A stretch of 64,000 bases of DNA. Source: Chaunax sp. Z400. Taxonomy: Eukaryota; Chordata; Actinopteri; Lophiiformes; Chaunacidae. Under the pieces are notes generated by a model that saw nothing but the letters and a program-made list of their open reading frames with translations, did not search any database and was not told the DNA's origin. Position numbers and translations under genes: made by a program. The stretch lies in the NCBI GenBank assembly GCA_037577475.1, contig CM075204.1:3972855-4036854 (forward strand). Direction: 5' to 3'. This document shows positions 11,920 through 31,800 of the stretch, piece after piece (the stretch's first letter is position 1; each line of letters opens with the position of its first letter).

Positions 11920-12395
11920 CCATAAAAACTCTCCCATAAGCCGTCCAAAAAAACATGTCAATTCAAAGTGCTTTACGTAAAATATAAAAGGCAACATGTC
12001 AAAACAACATACCGTTAAACACATTTAGATAGAAATAGAAAATAAAAAGAAATACAACAGTTAAAGATAGAGTGCAGTGTAAGAACTGAGTAATTACCTG
12101 GTTTAATTAAAGGCAGTGGCAGGTCTGATTTAAAGAATGTAGAGATAGCAGACCTGCATTTAGTTCTCTCAATGTTCCAAATATGTGGAGCATAAAAACT
12201 GAATGCTGCCTCTCCATGTTTAGACTCTGAGGACAGAGAGCAGACCAGTCCCAGATGCATGAAGGGAGCAGCAGATCAAAAATGTGTTTCTGATCCTAAA
12301 TCATTCAGTGGGCTGTAAACCAACAGCAGCAAATCGTCTCTGACAAACTAAAAAGGTTAAGACCTCAGAACTGGACTGATGTGATCCACTTTCAT
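11920..12395 (-). mobile_element. 3' end of an L2/CR1-like LINE
   Basis: The minus-strand frame contains SESKHGEAAFSFYAPHIWN, then RSAISTFFKSDL, the tail that follows reverse transcriptase in L2/CR1-type fish LINEs (GxAAFSxxAPxxWN). It is followed by GTAAAGCACTTTGAATT, a frequent ending of such copies. Only the tail is present, as expected of a 5'-truncated insertion. Confidence 0.6.
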
Positions 12396-12413
12396 ATTAT
12401 TATTGGCCCTGTA

Positions 12414-13604
12414 AGTATGTAATGATATTGTATACTTTGTATGTAAGTTGTATAGTTGTATGTAATGATATTACATACTTTGTATGTAATGATATCACAT
12501 ACTTTGTATGTAATGATATCACATACTTTGTATGTAATGATATCACATACTTTGTATGTAATGATATCACATACTTTGTATGTAATGATATCACATACTT
12601 TGTATGTAATGATATCACATACTTTGTATGTAATGATATCACATACTTTGCATGTAATGATATCACATACTTTGCATGTAGTTGTATAGACGTATGTAAT
12701 GATATTACATACTTTGTATGTAGTTGTATACACGTATGTAATGATATTACATACTTTGTATGTAGTTGTATACACGTATGTCATGATATTACATACTTTG
12801 TATGAATTTGTATACATACATACTTTGTATGTAGTTGTATACACGTATGTCATGATATTACATACTTTGTATGAATTTGTATACATACATACTTTGTATG
12901 TAGTTGTATAGACGTATGTCATGATATTACATACTTTGTATGTAGTTGTATAGACGTATGTCATGATATTACATACTTTGTATGTAATGATATCACATAC
13001 TTTGCATGTAGTTGTATACACGTATGTAATGATATTACATACTTTGTATGTAGTTGTATAGACGTATGTCATGATATTACATACTTTGTATGAATTTGTA
13101 TACATACATACTTTGTATGTAGTTGTATACACGTATGTCATGATATTACATACTTTGTATGTAGTTGTATAGACGTATGTCATGATATTACATACTTTGT
13201 ATGTAGTTGTATAGACGTATGTATTGATATTACATACTTTGTATGTAGTTGTATAGACGTATGTATTGATATTACATACTTTGTATGTAGTTGTATAGAC
13301 GTATGTATTGATATTACATACTTTGTATGTAGTTGTATAGACGTATGTATTGATATTACATACTTTGTATGTAGTTGTATAGACGTATGTATTGATATTA
13401 CATACTTTGTATGTAGTTGTATAGACGTATGTATTGATATTACATACTTTGTATGTAGTTGTATACACGTATGTCATGATATTACATACTTTGTATGAAT
13501 TTGTATACATACATACTTTGTATGTAGTTGTATACACGTATGTCATGATATTACATACTTTGTATGTAGTTGTATAGACGTATGTATTGATATTACATAC
13601 TTTC
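12414..13604. repeat. AT-rich satellite array (24, 27 and 42 bp units)
   Basis: The left part is nine or so 24-bp units (TATGTAATGATATCACATAC plus TTTG). The right part is dominated by 42-bp units (TATGTAGTTGTATAGACGTA and a GATATTACATACTTTG end), with 27-bp variants carrying GAATTTGTATACATACATAC. All share the palindrome ACATACTTTGTATGT. Long open frames on both strands here (up to 384 codons) are repeat translations. Confidence 0.95.
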
Positions 13605-13659
13605 TGGCAGCACTTGAAGGCAGCAGTGTTGTGGTCGTACCCCTTGGTAAAACCCCTCC

Positions 13660-13778
13660 CTCCATCTGTAAAGTCTGCTGCCGAGGCTCCTGTGAGCTGA
13701 GCGGACCTACACTTCTCTCATTCAGGCGGAGCTCGAACATCACATCTGCATCTTTAATTTCCTGCTTTTTACGTCAAG
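13660..13778 (+). other. csrp2: Probable non-coding first exon (5' UTR) of csrp2
   Basis: This GC-richer block ends in a consensus donor (CAAG|GTAATG at 13778/13779) and lies 2.8 kb before the first coding exon, whose acceptor (CCTTAG) ends at 16621. Mammalian CSRP2 also has an untranslated first exon. The left boundary, and so the transcription start, cannot be seen; it must lie between the end of the satellite at about 13604 and this block. I see no clear TATA box. This is inference from position and splice signal only. Confidence 0.45.
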
Positions 13779-14102
13779 GTAATGTTTTTTTAATCTAACG
13801 CTCAGAGCTAAAGTTTTAACTCTTTAATAATTATTGAACAGATTATTATGTCTCCCTATAGTCTTTAATGCTTTGAATACACTTTTTAGGCCTTTACAGC
13901 CGGTGGAAATTCATTTCAAAAGGGTTGAAATTAATTAATTAAAACTGCGCCATTTGAACATAACTCACTGGCGAGTTAAAACATAAATGATAAAAACAAG
14001 TCAAACTGCAGCCTAAGAAACTAAAGGGAAACATAGAATATATGCTAGCTTCAGTATATTGTACAATATTTACAATGGCATTAATATATAGTAATAAAAG
14101 TG

Positions 14103-14105
<3 letters not shown>

Positions 14106-14170
<65 letters not shown>
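14106..14170. repeat. (TA)n microsatellite
   Basis: About 32 uninterrupted TA units. Confidence 0.95.
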
Positions 14171-14171
<1 letters not shown>

Positions 14172-16137
14172 CTTTGTGCTAAAATGTAACATTAATTAAG
14201 CTAACGTGAAAACCTTTTTGAATTTATAACTACCATAACAAGTTTATTTACAAATGACGTCGTGGCAAAATACAACATTAACATTACAACCCCTTTGTTA
14301 CCGTAATAACGACATGTTGTGCAATTAGAACTGACTTTTTGTCCTGTATCAGAAATGTGGGTATATTCCTGATTCAGCTGATAGACTTGGTCCATCTTAG
14401 ATCAATATGATCAGAGGTCACAGTGTGTATTGATAATAGTCCTCTGAATAGTTATTATATATCACATATAACGAAAATCTACAGGCCTATTCTGTTCTGT
14501 TTAGAGCCAGGAAAGAAATTGGACTTCAAATGAAAATCAGATAAACTTTTAAGTTAATTTTAATGGCAGTAATATATTCCAGAGTTTCCACTTTTAAAAG
14601 GTTCAATGAATCACCCACAGCAACAATAAAATGTCATTGGTCTTCATTCAGTGGAACATTTTAGTCTCCAATGATCTCAAAGCTGTTTCTTATTGTTTTT
14701 TGGGTATAAACGCTGACATGAGGTCTGCCAGATTTAAAGACAGTGAATATCAGCACAAATACTGCTCCTCTCAACTCCAGCCTTAACATACCGTCCATGA
14801 ATCAAATCACACGTGTGAATCCTTGATCTCACTGAAACTATTTCCACTGAACTCTGAAAGTTGAAATTGCCTGTGGTGATGGCCACAGTCTAAAAGAAAT
14901 GTCTGTAAATCACACCCAGCCCCTGAGGGAAATGTCAGGGTAAAGTTAGTGGCTTTGTGATCTCCTCTCATGCTGCCTGCTCTGCAGTCTCTAATCCAGC
15001 TGGGATGAGGATTTACCCTCTGACAAGATTAATAGTTTCGACTGCTTTGTGTTTTCTTTACAATTAAGAATTACTGCACCTTTTAATTTTAGTCACCACT
15101 GTATGATATCACTGTGAGCTTGCTTTGTGGTGATGCACAATGTTAAATCAGTCGACGCCCTTATGACACACATCTGAAAGGCAGTAGTCTGTAATTATGT
15201 ACAGATGCACATGTGAGCGACTGGGCATCATGGCCTCTGTGCAGGAACAACAGTGGTTACATCATGCTTACACTTACTTTACTGTTTGTGTCCTGCAGCC
15301 ACAGCCCAGATGCAAACACATTCCTTTGAGTATTAGTCTGCCCTCTTGTTGTTTAGGCCAACCTCTTTTGCGTTTTTTTATGGCCTGCAGCAGAGGTTTC
15401 AGATTCAAGCAAAAATATATCCAACCAGAAATCCAATGGGTTCAGGCTCCAAAGTCAGACGTAGTCATTACAATATGTGCTTTAATATAAATACTCACCT
15501 ACATTTTTAGGTAAAAAATTATTCAGAAAGAAATTAAACCGTCATGCTCATGATAAACATGCTCCTCCTCTTCAAAAAGGACAGAACCCACCATGGACTG
15601 AGGTTATTATGGTGACCAAGTTTGTCCAAATATTGATAAATACTAAAAAAAAATACAAAAATACAAAATAAACATTTCATAGTGTTGAAAGTTCTGAAGC
15701 TATAAAAAGCACATCTCTAATCACATTTTCATTTCCAGGCTGCATTTGTACTCTTATTACAAATGTGTTGGTGTGTGTCCAGTGTCTTTTGTCGTACCAG
15801 AAAAAAAGAATAAAAAAGTCCTGTTTTGTATGTATAAGACATTTATTTCTTTTTGACATGGTAGTGAAAGAGGTATTAAGTACTGTTTTCTTATATTAGT
15901 ATTATATACTATCAGTATTACTGCTAGTTTTATACAGTAAATATGAAATTCTGGTATCCTGTCAACCTCAGTAGTGACACATAATTCCATGTAGAGCTTG
16001 AAAAAAAAACCATGGTAGGTCTTTACCTTATTGTATTGTTCATGATAATACCATGATGATCAATTTTGGTATCATGAAAAAGAATAATAATATGACAATT
16101 ACAATATACTGGCTTGTTGACATCATTAATTAATACT

Positions 16138-16281
16138 TATGTGTGTGTGTGCATGTATGTATATATATATATATGCATGTATGTATATATATATATATAT
16201 GCATGTATGTATATATATATATATATGCATGTATGTATATATATATATATGCATGTATGTATATATATATATATATGCATG

Positions 16282-16350
<69 letters not shown>
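16138..16350. repeat. Compound GT / ATGCATGTATGTATAT / TA microsatellite
   Basis: A short GT run, then about six units of GCATGTATG plus (TA)n of 30-34 bp, then about 38 pure TA units. Confidence 0.95.
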
Positions 16351-16351
<1 letters not shown>

Positions 16352-16632
16352 AACAGTTATTCTTATTGTCTGAGCCAAAAATATGTTTTTGCATTTGTCA
16401 AATCATTAAGGATACAGTCATTGTAGAAATACCCTGAAATACTGTGATACTCAATGACAGCCATATCACCCAACCCTAATTAATGCTCACTTTCATGGTC
16501 ATCCTTTGTTTGTGATGAGGACTAAAAAGACCTTTGTTTTAATGAGGACGAGTAGAAGATGAACAGATAAATGAACCCTGCCTCAGACGCTTCAGCCTCT
16601 CGTCTCTACATCTCTCCTTAGGAACACAAACG

Positions 16633-25944
<9,312 letters not shown>

Positions 25945-26048
25945 CGGCCGAGCTGGATCAGAGAATCACGCCTTCGTACATGAACAACCAGAGGATCCCT
26001 TGTTTTCTCCCTCAAATACTTGGTGTTGAACTATGTGCTCATAACACA

Positions 26049-26054
26049 AATAAA
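26049..26054 (+). terminator. csrp2: csrp2 polyadenylation signal AATAAA
   Basis: A canonical AATAAA 105 nt after the stop codon, followed by T/G-rich sequence. It predicts a short 3' UTR with cleavage near 26065-26085. Confidence 0.7.
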
Positions 26055-26090
26055 AACATTAACAAACCACTTGTTCACATTTGACTGTAT

Positions 26091-26096
26091 TTTATT
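26091..26096 (-). terminator. zdhhc17: Candidate zdhhc17 polyadenylation signal AATAAA (minus strand)
   Basis: TTTATT on the plus strand reads AATAAA on the minus strand. Its use would give a 3' UTR of about 2.6 kb ending within or next to the csrp2 cleavage zone. Another minus-strand AATAAA lies at 28225-28230 and could give a short 3' UTR of about 0.45 kb. Confidence 0.45.
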
Positions 26097-26919
26097 ATTA
26101 AAGCCATTAAAACTGAACCATGCCCATATGTTTACATCTGAAGCGGAGTTACAGTGATGTCTGGAGGAGGGCAGAGAGGCACTGGAGATGATCATGTGCT
26201 TTCTTTTTTTATTTTACTATCCCATATGGTGATGAGAGGGGAGGCTGTTGGAAGAACTAGTGAACACCGACATGAGCTGAGGCCGGTGAGACCGGTGAAC
26301 TCTGCCCCAAAAAAACCCTAAAACACACCCACATTAACCTCCAGTCACTTACAAAGGCATTATGAGAACATGAGTGGTTAGTTATGGTCCTGATATGAAC
26401 ACTGCAGCCAGGTCATGACCTCTGAAAAGTAGCTGCTGTGTGGTTTGTCAGGCAGGAGAGACATCAGTGGTTGGTCAGTGAAATGGGGGAGTGACATGTG
26501 GAATGGTCGCCTTCGGACGATGCAAACATGAGGCCCAAATGTTCGGGAGGCCTTGAAGTAATATAACCTCCCTCTATCCTTAAAACTATTGCATTATCAC
26601 ATTTCAGCTTTTAGAAAATGAAAAAAAACATTGGCATCTGCCTTAGTTCTCTAGTGTCTTTGCTTTACAATTTGTACATCCAGTGGTATAACAAACCCAG
26701 CGGTATATGGTACGGAAATGAAAAGACCTTTAGGGTGACTACGGAGTCCACAAGCATGGAACATTCAAATATATTACACACCTGCACAGGAGGGCCCGAC
26801 TGGGACTCTGATGAGCAGAAACAAAACGTCCACTAAACACACTGGATTTGAGGGAAAGAAACTAAAAACAGACAAATAAACGTGATGCAGAAAAGTACTT
26901 GCAAATACTTAACATTCAC

Positions 26920-26927
26920 TATATACA
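26920..26927 (-). promoter_or_regulatory. Pumilio response element UGUAUAUA in the zdhhc17 3' UTR
   Basis: The minus-strand octamer TGTATATA fits the UGUANAUA consensus bound by Pumilio proteins. It matters only if the long 3' UTR is used. Confidence 0.35.
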
Positions 26928-27236
26928 GACACGTGGCTTGCGGGCTGTCACCATGGCGATGGCAATGGCAATGGGGTCGGGTCGACGGTAAGAGCCCAGC
27001 TGTCCCAAGCATCGTACATGCAGTAGAGTTTCTTCTTGGCGGGGGGCTTTTTAGGAGGGTATTCGGGGGTTAAAATGCTTATAGACAGCAGTGTCGGACG
27101 TCACAAAAAGCTACAGTCATACACTTGGAGTACAGTCACTTGATTTGCTTCTTTCCGATTGGTTAGAAGAGAAGTTTCCTGGAGCACCTTCGACTAACAC
27201 TGACGAAAAGAAATAGTTACAGAGAAAGGTACTATT

Positions 27237-27244
27237 TATGTACA
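27237..27244 (-). promoter_or_regulatory. Pumilio response element UGUACAUA in the zdhhc17 3' UTR
   Basis: Minus-strand TGTACATA is a second match to UGUANAUA, about 310 nt from the first and within the same predicted UTR. Confidence 0.35.
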
Positions 27245-28666
27245 GATGCACATTCTTTACACTTCAGTCCATCCTGCTGCTCCTGATGTGGAGCCAACCA
27301 TGGGGTCCAGACAGACTCCTCTCTGTAAACAATGGAAGCGTCAGTGTGAAGCGGTGCTGCTGGGCTCTTGTGTTCAGTCACGGCCAACAACAAAAAAACA
27401 AAACCAAAAAAAACACACTAGGAAACAATCAGTGCAATGATGTAGGCGACAAAAGACAAAACAAATAAGACTTTACAGCTTTGAGGGAAAAAAACTCATG
27501 GAATGAACCTTTCTTGTAAACTTGTCCATCCCTCTTCTCTTCTCCTTAAATACACTCGCTGTACCTGGCCTCTGCAGAAAGTTTCATGTTTAAGTCCCGA
27601 GCTTCCACCTCAAACAGCTACAGGTGCTTTTTTAATCATAAAAACCTACTCAGCTAAAATGATGACATGTAAAAATGATGGTGCTAGCACATAGTTACTT
27701 TATCTATAAATAGTCTTAAAATAAATATACCTGGCTCACATTGTCTGTAGGATATTTTCGGTCACGTCTACAGTGGGGCAGCCCTGGAGGAGTCTTATTT
27801 CATACTCTTAATGCTGCATGTTTCTGGTTATTACAAGGACAAACAACTGATGCTGTGGATGCAGCTTTAATTTAGCAGGTGATAAGTAAGGACTCCTCCA
27901 GCGGCTCCAACACTTTGTTCTGATAAGTTCAACTATGTTGGCAAAATCCTCATCAGCTCGACTCGAAATTCGTCACGGTGCAAAATCAAGACTTAAAAAG
28001 ACATTCCCTTATCTCTATGATACCCGAAAACTTTAAAACAATTATGCTTAAAAAATCTTTTTCCTTCAGTTTAAGTATCACAGGAGCAGCTCCTGAACCA
28101 ATCAAAATTTTAAAAAAATATTACAGACAGGATACATCAACAGGGACACCATAAATAAGGGTATAAAGCAGGAGGGGAAAAGAGTGATACTGCAGCTTTA
28201 TGGCACTGCTGTATCTGCAGTGTTTTTATTATTAATTTTTGTAATTCCTCTCGTCCGTCGGCCTCTCTCCTCTCCGTTCCTGCCTGGCAGCAACGCACCG
28301 TCCAAAGGGCTAAGAAGAAGAGACGAGGTGGAGGGGTTTGATAGCGGTGGAGCTACAGTAATGAAGTCTGACGTTGTAGAATAGTAGTGATAGTAGTAGA
28401 GGTGGGGGTGGAGACAGAGGGAAGGTGTTGGTGTGGCGTTTCCCCGTAACAGCATGCTAGTCCTGGCTGATTTTTTCTTCTCTAAGTCTTTTGATCGGTG
28501 AGGGAGGGATGGTCCAAAAGAGCAGGCGCTCCCGAGAACAGCATCACTCTGATATGAATGCCAGGGCGGCGGGGAGGAGGAGAGGGTGATCCTTCCAAAC
28601 ATCCTTCCACCCAGCGACCCACGACTCCCCCCTGCACCCGCACCCCCTCTTCATCTTCCTTCTTCT

Positions 28667-28805
28667 CTACACCAGCTGGTAGCCTGAGCCAGATGTCTGG
28701 TCGTATTCTATTGTGTACTGCGTGGTCCAGTCCACCGTCACGGGCCGGAATAGACCGCAGCAGCGGATCTGGAAGAAATCTATGAGGTTTCTGATGCAGC
28801 CATGG
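28667..28805 (-). CDS. zdhhc17: zdhhc17 exon 17 (residues 577-622, stop TAG)
   Basis: Acceptor CTTCAG. Encodes [20 protein letters not shown] and [22 protein letters not shown], with TAG at 28669-28667. Confidence 0.95.
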
Positions 28806-31800
28806 CTGAAGAAGGACAGAGAGAGAGGAAGGGTAAATAACTACACTGTACAGTCACATTTTATACAAACTGCTGATGCATCATTAAAAGTAGGGCAGAA
28901 TGATGCTGGAAAATAGTTTATTTTCTGCGATATATATGGTCAACACTTTAAATGAAGACAGCTGCCAGTCAGAGTCACGCCTGTCAAATAACATTTATGA
29001 AAACAAAGAAAACAGCTCAACTGCACAAAACAACAACACGAATCCAACCAAACATAGTTTGAATTACATTGTCAAGGTCTGCTCCAAGATAATCGGAGTG
29101 CAGCAAAAAGACCTGAGCTCCCTCTGGAAGAAGCAGGTGGTCCAGAAAGCAGAAGGAATTATAAGCCACTCTGATGCCCTCAGGCCGGCGCTATTATGAG
29201 CCAGCACAGAAAACTAATCAGGTCTTCAATTCCTTCATTCCTTCTGCTATCAGGCTACTAAATGCTGGAAGAAGTTGCTGATTTGCAGGCCAATCCTCCT
29301 CACCTGTGTGTTGTTGTTGTTGGTGTTATTATTGATATTGATTTGTGCACTTGTCACTGGCATGTTGATGTTTGATGTCTGATTGCTACTAATTAATTTA
29401 TTCTGATTTATTTAAATGAATGGGCTGGACTGTGAAATGAATTGCTGTTCTGGGATTAATAAAGTTAAAGTTAGTAAAGGGAGCACAAGTCTCTTTTCTG
29501 GGCTCAAATGATCTTAGAACCGTCGTCCATGTCTTTCACAGACAACCAATTAAACCAACAGGCACACAGTAGAGCACATACCTTCACCAGCAGCCCCTTT
29601 TAATTAAACCAAACTCCAACAACACATGTGCACCATCACAATGGCTGCGGTCATGATTATTGCAACCATGTGTTTAATATCACTTACTTGAAGGGGCTTT
29701 CGATGGACGTGGCCGTGACTTTAAAGTGCTTGTACCTGCGAGCGTTCATTCTCTCGTTGGTGGTGATTCCCAAAGCCGCGATCTATGAGACGTGAAACAC
29801 ATCAGGTACATTTCACACAAATCTTTGAGTAACACAGACATAAATATTTAATGAAATTCAACTGATTATCATTAAGTTCAAGGTACAAGAATATTATGCT
29901 AAAATGTTAAAAGCTAGTTCTTTAAGAGTGGTGTACCCAAAGTAAACCAGACCTGGTAGAGCTGACACATGATAAGCACCGCCACCCACATGAAGTGAAA
30001 GAGACTGTTGAGGAACATCCAGAACATCCAGGGAGAGCAGGAGGCGATCTGGGTCAGATAGAGCCAGAAACCATCCTTGGCATAACTGGTGGTGCAGTGG
30101 ATCCTCCAGTCTGAGGGCAACGAGAGAGAAAAGTGAAGAAGCAGGACGAGGACAGTGGGAAATGAGGGAAAGGAAGGTGAAAAGAGGTTTTTCTACTCAC
30201 AGGAAATGCAACCGTACATCATCCAGCAGATCATGCAAAGCAGGAAGAACAGATAACCCATGAAGTAGCGGTGATTCCCACTTCCTATAGGTAGAGGAGA
30301 AACAGCAACGATAGTCCATAAATATTTCTTAGCTGACAAAACATTTCCGTAGCAGCATTCCCCTAAACAACAGAAGACAGAGACTTATTTTACACTGTAA
30401 ATACAACCAAAAACAAAAAGAAAAGGACTCCATCCAGCTCATACGCTGTAATCAAAGTCTGCAGAAACCCTGACATCCCAAATAATTGCGGCAAACTCTT
30501 CACTGTAGCCTGTAAACCACAAATGTCTGCAAGATCAACATCAACGAGGACTCGAGAGAATGGAAAAAAACATCTTTTCAAATACATTGTTGGAGCACTT
30601 AGAATACATCATACAAGCTGAATGAATCATTTCCTGTTTGTTTGGGGTTTTTTATGCTATAAAAAAGTCTAAAAAGTCTTCACCTGATGTTCGTTCCACC
30701 TGCATGGGGCTGAGTAGACGGACTGAATGTTCATTTTTGGATGAACTGTTGCATTAAGACATTTTTACATCCTCAAGGTGAATTTAAGCTTATTTCTCAT
30801 TAAAAATACCACTCTAGCGTATAAACAGGCGTGATAAGGAGATAAAACTGTTGCGTTGTAGATCTATGTTTATCTGGTGTGCACTTAGCTGATGATGCAC
30901 AGTCCTACTGATAGTTTGACACTATTCCACTGATCAACCACTGACTGTGGTAACAAGCCAAGGAATGCAGGATGTGCCAGCAAACGCAGGAAAGTAGAAG
31001 AGTGCTAGCTAGTAAATATGGATGTACACAACACTGGATTTTAAATATGCCTCCAACAAGGCTCAACAATCCTACACATTTTACATACATCTCATCAGAA
31101 TCCCCACGAAATCATCATAAAATAAATGATATAGTCTAAAGCTGGTAGTTGTGTTTCTAGCCTTATTTGCTACTGTATAACAGCGAAATAATTATCACCC
31201 CCTACAAATACGTGTTTTGATCAGATAGATCCAAATTATTATTTGGATCTGCACCGCACAATACACATTCATAGATATCACCATGAATATGGAATAATTT
31301 ACATCACGATTTATGGATTATATGCTGAGAAATTAAGAGAAAATGTCTAAAATACAGGTTCTTGCAATTCTAAGGATTCTGGATTTGCCTCTGTATCAGG
31401 ATCCTCACTAACATTGAAGGGGCTCTTGTCTGATACATGCCACAACCTTCTAGTTTCGAGGAAATCGGTTCAGTAGTTTCTATGTAATAAAAAAAAAAAA
31501 TTCCTGAGTTGTACCAGGACCCAGCCCAAGCCCTCAACAGTCCAAATTTGTTCCAGAATTTTGAGTTATCCTGCTAACCAAAACCAACCAACCAACATGG
31601 TGAAAACATAACCTCCTTGGTGGAGGTAAAAATCAGCTTTGCAAATGTTCCATGTGGAAGGAAATGTTTGTCAGACCTGAAGCAGACACACAATGTGTTT
31701 TGTGAGTAATGTGAAAGATAAACGTTTGTTTAATGACGTTAAAACTCCACAGGGTGCCTTTAACTGACCTTGTGATTACATAGAAATACTGCTCTACACC

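Larger units (their letters stand above)
13779..16621 (+). other. csrp2: csrp2 intron 1 (5' UTR intron)
   Basis: Holds two microsatellites (below) and otherwise unrecognised sequence. The span depends on the inferred first exon. Confidence 0.45.
26097..28666 (-). other. zdhhc17: Probable zdhhc17 3' untranslated region
   Basis: There is no coding homology between the csrp2 end and the zdhhc17 stop codon, and the open frames here are short and unrecognisable. Mammalian ZDHHC17 has a 3' UTR of kilobase scale, which fits this interval. On the minus strand it contains two Pumilio-type UGUANAUA sites (26920-26927 and 27237-27244). The span depends on which polyadenylation signal is used. Confidence 0.55.

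Noticed and set aside
12392..13546. A 384-codon frame and several smaller ones on both strands
   Set aside because: These translate the 24/42-bp satellite; the residues repeat exactly with the units.
16114..16437. Tyr/Ile-rich frames over 16.1-16.4 kb
   Set aside because: Translations of the TA and GCATGTATG microsatellite.
28184..28785. Frames up to 134 codons overlapping the end of zdhhc17
   Set aside because: They are shadows of the last exon and its 3' UTR in other frames or strands.
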